The position numbers and the translations under genes are program-made. Under the pieces are notes generated by a model. It was not told the origin of the DNA. It searched no databases and worked only from the letters and a program-made list of their open reading frames with translations. A stretch of 27,911 nucleotides of DNA from Baffinella frigidus (taxonomy: Eukaryota > Cryptophyceae > Cryptomonadales > Baffinellaceae), in contig MU646471.1 in assembly GCA_026770585.1 (NCBI GenBank), forward strand, positions 405,426-433,336, in the 5' to 3' direction. Within the stretch, counting starts at the first letter, position 1. Every line of letters starts with the position of its first letter. Shown here piece after piece: positions 8,204 through 16,099 of the stretch.

Positions 8204-8380
8204 CTTCCGGGCCATCCGGGCTCAACGAACACTCTTGGTCGAGCCTCGGTCGGTGTCTGTTCTTAAATTAGTATCTCATGGTTACCAAACGCGAGATTTC
8301 GTCAACCATCTGGTACTCAATCAAGAACACGGACGCTCCAAATCAGGTGCGGGTTCACAAGTTGGTTCCCAGATCTCTGT
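8204..8380. repeat. Dispersed repeat R1, copy 1
   Basis: It shares long blocks with 12570-12755, including GGTCGAGCCTCGGTCGGTGTC, RCGAGATTT, AAGAACACG-type blocks and the final CCCAGATMTCTGTA. In the second copy the ends ATCCGGGCTG and TAACCCAGATATCCCTG look inverted, so R1 may be a MITE-like element. Confidence 0.6.
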
Positions 8381-8501
8381 ACAGGGGTACCTCGCCCATC
8401 AGAAACTGCCGCCCACATAGGACCCTGCAGTAGGACCATGCCTAGGGTCCTATGGTGGTCCTAGGGGGGCGGGCGGTTTCTTATGAGCGAGGCACCTCTG
8501 T
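8381..8501. mobile_element. MITE, H family
   Basis: Ends ACAGGGGTACCTCGCCCATC and TATGAGCGAGGCACCTCTGT. It abuts repeat R1 directly, and another ACAGGG follows it. Confidence 0.8.
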
Positions 8502-8553
8502 ACAGGGCAAGGTACCCCATGTAGGCCCCTCCTTACAGGCCTAAGCAGACGTG

Positions 8554-8614
8554 ACAGGGGTACATTGCTCATAAGAAACCGCGCCCCCCTACAGGGGTAC
8601 CTCGCTCATAAGAA
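8554..8614. mobile_element. H-family MITE fragments, two left ends in tandem
   Basis: Two left termini, ACAGGGGTACATTGCTCATA and ACAGGGGTACCTCGCTCATA, follow one another with no matching right end. This looks like a nested insertion with later deletion. Confidence 0.7.
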
Positions 8615-8740
8615 ATGGTTCTGATAAGAAACACGCGTTTTTGAGGGGGTTGCAGCCGCCTCGAGATGCACGTCCTCTACATGCCGACACGACTCCCGAG
8701 AGGGGCAGAGGGGGTACAGGAGGACTAGCTTTGGCTCGGT

Positions 8741-8862
8741 CTTTTTTTTCTCTCACCAATCTGGTGATTGGTGTTTTTGGGCTCACCAATCCCGGGCTAT
8801 TTGCCGCTCCAAAGTTAACGGATGTGTACCGAAAACGCAGCATGTCAACTCGAGAGTAGGCG
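8741..8862. repeat. Dispersed repeat R3, copy 1
   Basis: Contains CTCACCAATCTGGTGATTGG and the block AAAGTTAACGGATGTGTACC ... GCATGTCAACTCGAGA. Variants recur at 24362-24462 and 25610-25677. The AGTTRACGG / TGTCAACT pair is a short inverted repeat inside each copy. Confidence 0.65.
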
Positions 8863-8965
8863 GCCAACCCGAGTGAGGCATAGCTAGGAGGAGGCAAGCG
8901 GGCGGTACCCTCGGTCGCTCCTGCGAAGAGCCAAGTTCGCATCCGACCTCACCTGCCAAATCCCA

Positions 8966-9080
8966 GGAACAGGTTTAGGTGAATCCCAGCAAGAGGTCCC
9001 AGCAAGAGGTTTAGGTGAAAATCCCAGCAAGAGGTTTAGGTGAAAACACCTGCCAAATTCCAGCAAGAGGTTTAGGTCGT
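8966..9080 (+). repeat. Short tandem repeat, AGCAAGAGGTTTAGGTGAAAA
   Basis: About five imperfect copies of CCCAGCAAGAGGTTTAGGTG with variable tails. It lies downstream of the last recognised exon of the minus-strand membrane-protein gene, possibly in its next intron. Confidence 0.75.
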
Positions 9081-9201
9081 CGCAGGGAACACGCAGGCAA
9101 CGTGCGATACGGCTTTCAACCAACAGGCTGGAGAGAGCAAAGGAAGAGAAGGTTTTCAGGCCAGGATCTGAAAAATGGCAGGAGGAGGAGGAGGCAGGAA
9201 C

Positions 9202-10190
9202 CTCGAGAAGCTCGCCCGCGAGGTACTCGACGCGCCTCCCCAGCACGAGTCCGTTGTCCTCCGCTCTCGCCAGCCGTCGCGCGAGTTCGCCCACCTCCTC
9301 CTGCCGGACATCACCCCCCACGCGCGTCATACCACCACCTCACGCGTCACGCCACCGCGCACTAGGGCGGCGTGTTGGCAGGTGTGTAATGCCGTGCACC
9401 AGCCTTCGCCCGAACTATCGCGTGGCAGCGCCTGCGCTGGCAGCCCGCCCGCCCGCACACTCCAGCGATCCACACCAACCAATCCCCCACTACTTGCACG
9501 CACCTTGAGGTCCTCCACCTCTTTGGCGCCCGCCGCCGCTTCGGGCGCAGCCTCTGCGCTTGCTAGCGGGAGGTAGTCGGCCTTGGCGGGTGGCGCGTCC
9601 CCCTCGGCGCGCCGCTGCGCCATGCGCCGCATGATGAGCCAGATGAGCAGCCCGAACACCAGCCCGCCGCCGAGCACAACTCCCAGGGTGATCAGCAGCC
9701 CGCCCACGTCCTCCTTGTCGAAATCAGCCTTGGCTGACGACGGCAGCGGCGACTGAAGTTTTGACAGGCCACTGTTCCCTCCCGCAGCGGAGGCAGCCAG
9801 GGCGCTTCCGCTTCCGTTTGCATGGTGAAACCCCGCCACCGCACCTGCTGCCGGCAGCTGCTCCCCTTCCGTGTCCACCAGGACCTGGCTCGGGCCCGCG
9901 GGGAGCTGTTGCTTCTGCTGCCGTTCAGCCGCCCGATGCTCCCCGTTAGCTGCGGCCGGTGGCGCGTGTGCCGCCCTGGGCGGCGACTGCACCAGCATGG
10001 GAGCCTCTCCTGCAGCGCCCGCGGGGGGAGCTTGGAGCCGCTCTCCAGACAGCCTCCCTCCCGGCAGCGGAAGGGAGGCAGCTGCAGGTGGTTTAGGCTG
10101 CATGGCCATCTCGGCGTCTCGCAGCGCCACCTTCACGGCCGAGGAGTCCTTGAATGTGAGCGTCGGCGCGCTGAACAGGGGGCTCGCCAT
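9202..10190 (-). CDS. Single-pass membrane protein with Pro/Ala-rich head and C-terminal coiled coil, unknown (3' end open)
   Basis: Exon 1 is 10190-9504 (229 codons) and exon 2 is 9300-9202 (33 codons), joined in phase 0 through CTCAAG|GTGCGTGC and TCCGGCAG|GAGGAG. The first 160 residues are rich in Pro, Ala, Gln and Gly with no signal peptide. Residues about 162-186 form one membrane helix (VGGLLITLGVVLGGGLVFGL and LLIWLIM) followed by basic MRRMAQRR. After a linker, KEVEDLK at the end of exon 1 continues as EEVGELARRLARAEDNG in exon 2, a coiled coil rebuilt across the junction, which is the best evidence for the splice. The ATG at 10190 begins MASPLFSAPT. A likely GT donor follows at 9201, but the next exon is not identified; the frame can also run on through tandem repeats to 8884. 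It diverges from the gene at 10341. Function unknown. Confidence 0.65.
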
Positions 10191-10340
10191 GACGTGAACA
10201 CCCCTTGGAAACGGACGGCGCCGTCTGAAATAGAGCGGCAGAACATTTCGCCTAAGTCAACTTCATCCTCAACATCCCCGCCAAAAGTTTTTTATGTTGA
10301 CTTCAGATGAAATGTTGTGATCGGTCTTACCTGTAGTAAA
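10191..10340. promoter_or_regulatory. Divergent intergenic region with inverted repeat
   Basis: 150 bp between two outward-facing starts. The arms AACATTTCGCCTAAGTCAAC (10242-10261) and GTTGACTTCAGATGAAATGTT (10296-10316) are near inverses separated by about 34 bp that include an AAAAGTTTTTTATG stretch. It may be a shared operator, a cruciform or the remnant of a tiny MITE. Confidence 0.4.
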
Positions 10341-10988
10341 ATGGTCAGCAGACGGAAAAGTGACAGAGGAGGTGGTTGTTCTCCAGGACCGGGTGTACCT
10401 TTTGCTCTTCCGCGAGCAAACCCCATGGCGCAGCGGGCGCGGAGAGGCACGCCGCAGCGCTCAGCGGCGCCGGCGGATCCGCAATGGCTGAGTTTCTTCT
10501 CGTGCATGACAGAGTCAGGTTGTGGCTGTGAAGACGATCTTCCAATCGGGCCGCCGCAACCATCCCAGCATCGCGGTACTCACGGTCAGTACGGGAGTTG
10601 GGGCGACAGCATCCGCCCCATCGGGGCGCGCCACGTCGCGCCAGCCGCACTCGCCTCCCCCGCTCTGGCGTTCACGCCTCCCCGCGCCACCTCTCCTCCG
10701 GCAAAACTCGCTGGAGCATATCCGCCGCTCTTCCCCCCTTCGTCATCGCCAGGAACGCCGCAGACATTACGGAGAGTGCCTTACCCGATGAGCGGTCTGC
10801 TCCGGGACGCGAGGATCGAGTACCACGCACCCACGACGCACCAGCGCTACCAGGGCGAGCGCTCGAGGATGGAGAGCGAGCATGCCAAACTTGCGACCTT
10901 TTCCCCCGAGCACGACAAACTTGCGACCTGGGAGGAGCTCGAGGAGCGCCTGCACGCCCTCAATCTCGAACACGCTCGTCTCAAGTGA
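10341..10988 (+). CDS. Hypothetical protein, Pro/Ser-rich with C-terminal coil
   Basis: An open frame of 215 codons from ATG 10341 to TGA 10986-10988. A later ATG at 10425, in a good CCCCATGG setting, is equally possible. The N-terminal two thirds is Pro-, Ala- and Ser-rich and low in recognisable motifs. The last 65 residues look more like protein: MSGLLRDARIEYHAPTTHQR, a repeated HAKLAT / HDKLAT phrase, then WEELEERLHALNLEHARLK with coiled-coil spacing. The opposite strand is also open in parts, as expected at this GC content. Undetected introns in the first half are likely. It pairs divergently with the membrane/coil gene at 10190. Confidence 0.45.
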   Translation: MVSRRKSDRGGGCSPGPGVPFALPRANPMAQRARRGTPQRSAAPADPQWLSFFSCMTESGCGCEDDLPIGPPQPSQHRGTHGQYGSWGDSIRPIGARHVAPAALASPALAFTPPRATSPPAKLAGAYPPLFPPSSSPGTPQTLRRVPYPMSGLLRDARIEYHAPTTHQRYQGERSRMESEHAKLATFSPEHDKLATWEELEERLHALNLEHARLK

Positions 10989-11127
10989 GACCCCGCGACA
11001 CCGTACCACCCTACCATAGTACCAGCCAGCATCTGCACCTGTCCAACCCCACACGCTGTTTTCATCCCATCAAACTCCTACCGATCGCGGCGATGAAGCA
11101 GGCCACAAACGCAAAGTTAATAGGGTA

Positions 11128-11274
11128 ACGGCCTGAAAATGGGGTAGTTAGGCCTACGGGATTGCCTAGGACCTCCTACCGTAGGCCGAGACTTTTTGGT
11201 CCTAGGATCCCTCGGCCTACGGTAGGAGGTCCTAGGCAATACCGTATGCCTATCTACCCCATTTTCAGGCCGTT
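11128..11274. mobile_element. MITE, C family, near-perfect palindrome
   Basis: Arms AACGGCCTGAAAATGGGGTAG and its inverse CTACCCCATTTTCAGGCCGTT enclose GCCTAGGACCTCCTACCGTAGG, then TTTTTGGTCC, then the inverse. A second element at 27763-27911 has the same core but different arms. Confidence 0.85.
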
Positions 11275-11593
11275 GGCCTATGAACGTGGCGCTCGAGAGG
11301 CCCCCTAATGTTTTTTGAAGGGGCGCGCACGGGGGGGTATGCATACGGGGGCGCGTAAGCTTCGCTAGCGCTCAGCGCACCCAGGTTCCACGTTTTTTTG
11401 GTCCTGAGAGTGCTGGCGCAGCAGAGACCGGATATTAATTGAACAGTAGAGACCGGATATGTCAATGCTTAGAATCAAACCGAACTCTGACGTGGTTTCT
11501 GTTGGTGGGGTGTGCGCCCTGGTGCAGGTACAACCTGACCCCGGTCGACAACCAAGCCTACTTCGAAACCGTCGCGCGCCTGCGCCTCCAGGT
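11275..11593. other. No gene seen
   Basis: Holds a direct repeat GAGACCGGATAT at about 11427 and 11449 and little else recognisable. Short frames here have no family look. Confidence 0.5.
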
Positions 11594-11734
11594 TAATCTC
11601 CACAAAAGTATTAATTAATCGCTTTTGGCGCAACGAAATTTACTACACAAATGCTTTACTATTACTTTTATTAGCAAATCGTGTAGTAATTTTCGTTGCC
11701 CAAAAGCAATTGATTAATACTTCTAGGGAGATTA
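11594..11734. mobile_element. MITE, M family, arm type AATCTCC
   Basis: Arms TAATCTCCACAAAAGTATTA and TTAATACTTCTAGGGAGATTA enclose a CAACGAAATTTACTACACA core. It lies 35 bp from another M element that shares only the core. Confidence 0.85.
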
Positions 11735-11769
11735 AGGTGCCCTCAGCTGCGGAATCGATCAAATTTAAA

Positions 11770-11855
11770 CGTTTCTGGCAACGAAAATTACTACACAAAT
11801 GCTGTACTATTACTAGTAAGACCCGCTTGTGTAGTAATTTTCGTTCCCAGAAACG
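11770..11855. mobile_element. MITE, M family, arm type CGTTTCTGG
   Basis: The shortest M copy (86 bp). The core CAACGAAAATTACTACACAA with its inverse is flanked only by CGTTTCTGG / CCCAGAAACG. It shows that the core itself is the minimal shared unit. Confidence 0.8.
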
Positions 11856-11890
11856 GTCGCTCGCCTGCGCCTCAAAGGTGACCCCCCTCC

Positions 11891-12050
11891 CACCAAACCT
11901 CACGGTCGGACCAAACCGACAACTGTTTTGAGTCAGTTCCTTCGGACAGAGGGGTCGAATCCGCCCATGAGAGGAGTCGAATCCGACCCCTCCGTAGGGG
12001 AAATCCGAGATCTTAAAATCGACGGTTCGGTCCTCATGTGAGGGTTGGTG
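11891..12050. mobile_element. MITE, P family, diverged
   Basis: Ends CACCAAACCTCACGGTCGGA / TCCTCATGTGAGGGTTGGTG, with an inner GGTCGAATCCGCCC / GAGTCGAATCCGACCCC repeat. It shares the terminal 12 bases with the other P copies. Confidence 0.7.
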
Positions 12051-12052
12051 GT

Positions 12053-12367
12053 CCCACCTCCAGGCACCTCCAGGTGCCACCCGAAGTGAACCAGATCAGG
12101 ATATGTCACCTGAGATATGTCACCCGACATATCACAGGATATGTCACCCGAAGTGAACCAGATCAGGATATGTCACCTGAGATATGCCACCCGACATATC
12201 ACAGGATATGTCACCCGAAGTGAACCAGATCAGGATATGTCTCCAGATCAGGATATGTCACCTGAGATCAGGAAATGTCATCTGGAGTAAACCCTCAGGG
12301 TTTAGTCCTGGGGGGGGGGGGGTGCTCAACTCCACCCCGATCTGGTTCACTTCGGGTGGTTGGTGGC
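12053..12367. repeat. 67-bp satellite inside an inverted repeat
   Basis: Two and a half copies of a 67-bp unit beginning GTGAACCAGATCAGGATATG (starts at 12086, 12153, 12220) and rich in GATATGTCACC / ACATATC half-palindromes. The ends are inverse: CCACCCGAAGTGAACCAGATC on the left, GATCTGGTTCACTTCGGGTGG on the right. So a satellite has grown within a transposon-like foldback. Confidence 0.8.
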
Positions 12368-12394
12368 TTGCCCCGACAGATCCGAGGTAATGCC

Positions 12395-12512
12395 TAGCTC
12401 TGCCTGAGTTTTATTCTGGCTCGTCCTCAAGGCTTTCTATTCGCCCTTTTGTACTGGATGTCTGCTCTTGAATACTTCAAGGACGAGCCAGAATAAAACT
12501 CAGACAGAGCTA
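12395..12512. mobile_element. MITE, G family (TAGCTCTGCCTGAGTTTTAT ends)
   Basis: Nearly perfect 33-bp inverted ends, TAGCTCTGCCTGAGTTTTAT to TGGCTCGTCCT and back. The centre holds GGCTTTCTATTCGCCC. The second copy, 23994-24111, lies in the RNFT-like gene. Confidence 0.85.
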
Positions 12513-12569
12513 GACTGCCTGTGCCACTCGACTACTGCAAAGCGAAAAGCGCCGAGGGTGCAGGGGTAT

Positions 12570-12755
12570 CCGGGCTGTAAAGAACACCCTCGGTCGAGCC
12601 TCGGTCGGTGTCTGTCTTGTTAAATGTGTACGTGCGGGTTGACTAAAAGCGAGATTTAGGCAACCTTCTGGTAGTAAAGTAGGAACACGCAGGCCCCAAA
12701 TCCGGGGCGGGTTCTTAAGTGTTGGGTTCTTGTAACCCAGATATCCCTGTAATTA
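12570..12755. repeat. Dispersed repeat R1, copy 2
   Basis: See the first copy at 8204-8380 for the shared blocks. Here both ends resemble an inverted pair, ATCCGGGCTGTAA and TTGTAACCCAGAT. Confidence 0.6.
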
Positions 12756-12829
12756 CCGACTGCAAAATGAAAGCGGCGATGACAGAGGGAGAAACGCCTG
12801 ATAAGTGTTCCCTCTGGCGCTCTGCCTGA

Positions 12830-12889
12830 CACTAAACCCTACACCATAAACCCTGAACCTCAAACCCTCAACCTGAAAACCGCAGAACC

Positions 12890-12970
<81 letters not shown>

Positions 12971-12976
12971 ACCCTG
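12830..12976 (+). repeat. CCCTAAA / CCCTCAA array, opposite orientation
   Basis: ACCATAAACCCTGAACC variants grade into an almost pure CAACCCT run (about 12893-12976). This is the only sizeable telomere-like array in the window that reads C-rich on the plus strand. Confidence 0.9.
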
Positions 12977-13116
12977 AACCCTAGACCATGCACAGAATGT
13001 CATTGCAGTCATTGCAGACATCTGACGTGGGGGGGGACTGGTGGTGGTGGTGGTGGGGGCTGGTCCCGAGAAGCGCTAACCTCAGTGTAGGGGGGGGTAG
13101 GTGAACCCCGAACCCT

Positions 13117-13271
13117 NNNNNNNNNNNNNNNNNNNNNNNNNNNNNNNNNNNNNNNNNNNNNNNNNNNNNNNNNNNNNNNNNNNNNNNNNNNNNNNNNNNN
13201 NNNNNNNNNNNNNNNNNNNNNNNNNNNNNNNNNNNNNNNNNNNNNNNNNNNNNNNNNNNNNNNNNNNNNNN
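13117..13271. other. Assembly gap (run of N)
   Basis: 155 N bases. The gap swallows the left part of an H-family MITE, whose right end resumes immediately after it, so the gap most likely arises from the C/G-run hairpin. Confidence 0.99.
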
Positions 13272-13310
13272 CTTGGGGGGGGGGGGGGGTTATGAGCGAG
13301 GTACCCCTGT
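13272..13310. mobile_element. H-family MITE, right end only
   Basis: G-run then TTATGAGCGAGGTACCCCTGT, the standard right terminus. The left half lies in the assembly gap. Confidence 0.8.
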
Positions 13311-13355
13311 ACCTCTGTAGATGAGGCAGACGAGGCCTCCTGCTCTTGCATACAC

Positions 13356-13458
13356 TATCGCTCAAGTGGCCAGCGGTTCGAAACGACCCGCAGGAGGTCC
13401 TAGGCAGGTCCTAGAGACCTACGGTAGGGCGTATGCGCCTACTGGCCACTTAAGGGAT
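13356..13458. mobile_element. MITE, T family
   Basis: Ends TATCGCTCAAGTGGCCAG and CTGGCCACTTAAGGGAT, with inner AGGTCCTAGGCAGGTCCTAG and CCTACGGTAGGGCGTATG. Confidence 0.75.
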
Positions 13459-13554
13459 GCGTAGAGTACTTGTAAACTAGTGTTCCCACGACGAGTTCGG
13501 AATGAAGACCGTGCGACTACCACGCCAGAACTCGCTACAGCGCCACTGCATGCC

Positions 13555-13670
13555 GCGTGCTGTCCTTTAGGTCCGTATGAGGTTCCTCGAGCCCCCAACA
13601 TAGGCGGACACCGGAACCGGTTCTGTAGAAAGGCCATGCTTCCTTTCGGATCACATGTGAACCCCCTCCC
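13555..13670. repeat. Dispersed repeat R2, copy 2
   Basis: It matches 7435-7540 in a series of blocks (GAGCCCCCAACATAGGCGGACAC, TTCTGTAGAAAGGCCATGCTTC, TTTCGGATCACATGTG). No gene is supported. Confidence 0.6.
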
Positions 13671-13763
13671 CGGATCACCCGAGCAGGGCCCGTCCAGATT
13701 CTGTGCTCACACGCGCGAGCGCTGACTGAGAAGCAGCACGCGAGAGCGTGTAGTTCGCTGATT

Positions 13764-13904
13764 TAATCTCCATACAAGTATTGATTAATTGCTTTCGGGC
13801 AACGAAAATTACTACACAATTTGCTCATAAAAGTAATAGTAAAGCAGTTGTGTGGTAAATTTCGTTGCGCCAAAAGCAATTAATTAATGCTTCTATGGAG
13901 ATTA
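13764..13904. mobile_element. MITE, M family, arm type AATCTCC
   Basis: TAATCTCCATACAAGTATTG and its inverse ATGCTTCTATGGAGATTA around the shared core. Well preserved. Confidence 0.85.
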
Positions 13905-14217
13905 GAGTGGTACTGCGCATGAGAGCGGTGCGCTTGTCTGTGCACGAACGGGAACAGGCTAGTCGCCCCAACCTTGACCGTAGAGAGAGAAGAGGGAGGG
14001 GATAGAGAGTGCAGCGATGGGAAGGGGGCGGGATCTTCATCCGTCAACCACCGAGGCTGGTCACCTGTCCGACCGAGGCTCACAGGGATTGATAGCGCGC
14101 CCACCCTGGTCGCATGCAGCGTGCTGTCGCGCGAACACTCACTCAGAGGCGCTGCGCGTGAGAGCGTTGAGTTCGCGCAGTGGTGCTGTGCGTGAGGGCA
14201 GAACGCTTGTCTGTGCG
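13905..14217. other. No gene supported
   Basis: Holds a direct repeat of GTGCG-TGAGAGCG-TG-type phrases (13913, 14156) with GGTGCGCTTGTCTGTGC / AACGCTTGTCTGTGC. This looks like a diverged tandem duplication of about 250 bp that runs into the CT array. No credible exon seen. Confidence 0.4.
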
Positions 14218-14280
14218 CGCGCGCTCTCTCTCTCTCGCTCTCTCTCGCTCTCTCTCTCTCTCTCGCTCTCTCTCTCCCGC
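14218..14280 (+). repeat. CT microsatellite
   Basis: CTCTCTCT interrupted by CGCT at regular spacing. Confidence 0.9.
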
Positions 14281-14423
14281 CCTGGCGCAGCGGGCGGGCT
14301 GGCAGACACGTGCTGAACGCGTGTGCGCATGCATTCTTGGTTACATGTTCGTTGGGAGGACGAACCGGCGTGTTTACAACAACGTCCCTGGGCGGAAACA
14401 TCTGTTAATCAACTGAAACATCT

Positions 14424-14540
14424 GTTAATTAACTGAGAAGAGGCAACGAAATTTACTACGCATTTGCTTTACTATTACTTGAACATGTACGATCCTTTTG
14501 TGTAGTAAATTTCATTACCCGTTCTCATTTATTTAATTAA
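14424..14540. mobile_element. MITE, M family, arm type TTAATTAACTGAGAA
   Basis: The core CAACGAAATTTACTACGCA and its inverse TGTAGTAAATTTCATT are flanked by TTAATTAACTGAGAAGAGG and CCGTTCTCATTTATTTAATTAA. The outer arms are unlike any other M copy. The left arm start is duplicated (CATCTGTTAATYAACTGA twice). Confidence 0.75.
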
Positions 14541-14668
14541 ACCATGTTCCTGAATTAGGGCTCTCTTGGCGAGGCGCCGTCCTTGGAGCCATTGTCCCGT
14601 TCTTGGAGCCGTTCGTCAAGAGTCCCTGGTGCGCGCCTTTGTCACTAGCTTCCTCTCCTTGGCCTGGT

Positions 14669-14957
14669 TTAGGGTTTAGGGTTTAGGGTTTAGGGTTTAG
14701 GGTTTAGGGTGTAGGGTGTATGGTTTAGGGTTTAGGGTTTAGGGTTTAGGGTTTGGGGTTCAGGGTGTACGGTTTAGGGTTTAGGGTTTAGGGTTTAGGG
14801 TTTAAGGTGTAGGGTTTAGGGTTTAGGGTTTAGGGTTTAGGGTTTAGGGTTTAGGGTTTAGGGTTTTGATGGTTTGGGGTTTGGGGCTTAGGGTTTAGGG
14901 TTTAGTGTTTAGGGTTTAGGGTCTAGTGTTTAGTGTTTAGTGTTTAGGGTTTGGGAG
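14669..14957 (+). repeat. Telomere-like TTTAGGG array
   Basis: Mostly perfect TTTAGGG heptamers with GTGTAGGG, TTTGGGG and TTTAGTG variants. No terminal structure; the array is internal. Confidence 0.95.
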
Positions 14958-15014
14958 CCTGCCACGTACAAACCACCGCCTGATCCGTGTGAGCACTAGT
15001 TTGGCGCCAGACTC

Positions 15015-15059
15015 CTCTCTCTCTCTCGCTCTCTCGCTCTCTCCCTCTCTCTCTCTGTC

Positions 15060-15099
<40 letters not shown>

Positions 15100-15120
15100 T
15101 CTCTCTCTCTCTCTCTCTCG
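15015..15120 (+). repeat. CT microsatellite with GTCGTCTC interruptions
   Basis: Two CT blocks separated by CTGTCGTCTCTC. A direct repeat, TTTGGCGCCAGAC, brackets the array (15001 and 15123), which suggests expansion between, or insertion at, a duplicated 13-mer. Confidence 0.9.
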
Positions 15121-15159
15121 ATTTGGCGCCAGACCACGGCAGAACGAACTACAGGGGCT

Positions 15160-15285
15160 ACAGGGGTACCTCGCTCATAAGAAAGCGCCCTAGCCCCTAG
15201 GACCACCACAGGGACCTAGGCATAGGCCTACATGAACTGTAGGGTCCTAGAGAGGTGCGGTTTCTTATGAGCGAGGTGCCTCTGT
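15160..15285. mobile_element. MITE, H family
   Basis: Ends ACAGGGGTACCTCGCTCATA and TATGAGCGAGGTGCCTCTGT, with inner CCCCTAGGACCACC / GGGTCCTAG. An extra ACAGGGGCT precedes the left end. Confidence 0.85.
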
Positions 15286-15486
15286 ACTCGCGAACAAGGA
15301 TACACACCTCCCTAAGATCCTACGTTACAGGGTTATTTAGGATTGGGCTCTGACTCTGCCCCTGGCAGAGTCAGAGCGCGCACCCCTTTGCACGCAAGTG
15401 CCGTGCCGTGTGCTGACTGGCAGGCACTGTGCCGTGTGCTGCCTGAGAGAGAGTGGCACTGCGTGGCAGCTTCCGACCAGTTGCAG
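15286..15486. other. No gene supported
   Basis: Contains a hairpin CTCTGACTCTGCC / GGCAGAGTCAGAG (about 15347-15374) and tandem GTGCCGTGTGCTG phrases. No exon recognised. Confidence 0.45.
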
Positions 15487-15505
15487 GTCTCTCTCTCTTT
15501 CTCTC

Positions 15506-15549
<44 letters not shown>

Positions 15550-15560
15550 GCACACACTCT
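15487..15560 (+). repeat. CT microsatellite
   Basis: CT dinucleotide run grading into CACACACTCTCT. Confidence 0.9.
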
Positions 15561-15659
15561 CTCATACACTCTCCATCCCACACACACTCTGTCTCTGACC
15601 TGAGGGATTCGTTGGTGATGCCAAGATGGTGAGGACCTAGTCCAGGACGAACCCGACTG

Positions 15660-15835
15660 GTGCTGTCCCCTCTCCCTCTCCTTCTCTCCCCCGCCTTCTC
15701 TTTCTCTCCGCACTGATTTCAAGAACCAGTAGCCATGCACCTGTCTCGCGCGCTCTCTCTATCTCTCTCTCTCTCTCTCCTCCTCCTCTTTCCCTCTCTC
15801 TCTCTCGCTCTCTCTCTTTCTCCCTGCACGGAGAG
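15660..15835 (+). repeat. CT-rich low-complexity tract
   Basis: Two CT-rich blocks split by a short unique piece (about 15710-15755). Confidence 0.85.
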
Positions 15836-15863
15836 TCAGGCACACGCCGGTTGACAGATGCCA

Positions 15864-16010
15864 ATCTCATATGAAAACACTTGTAACTTATAAACTGGAT
15901 GACAATCAAAATTGCTACACGTTTGCTTTAATATTACTAGTGAAGATCTTTCTGTGTAGTAAATTTCATTGAATCCATTTTACAAATCATAAGTGTTTTC
16001 ATATGAAATC
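15864..16010. mobile_element. MITE, M family, arm type ATCTCATATG
   Basis: Arms ATCTCATATGAAAACACTTG and AAGTGTTTTCATATGAAAT around a GACAATCAAAATTGCTACAC core. It is a cleaner relative of the copy at 141-299. Confidence 0.8.
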
Positions 16011-16099
16011 CCTCGGACCGTACCCACCATCCAAAAATTTGGACCATACCTCAACCCCAAACTCCCAACAACGACCTCAACCACAAACCACAAAACGTA

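Noticed and set aside
8884-9201. Read-through extension of the membrane/coil protein to a stop at 8884
   Set aside because: The extension runs through a tandem repeat and loses coiled-coil character right at a GT donor, so an intron is more likely. Left open.
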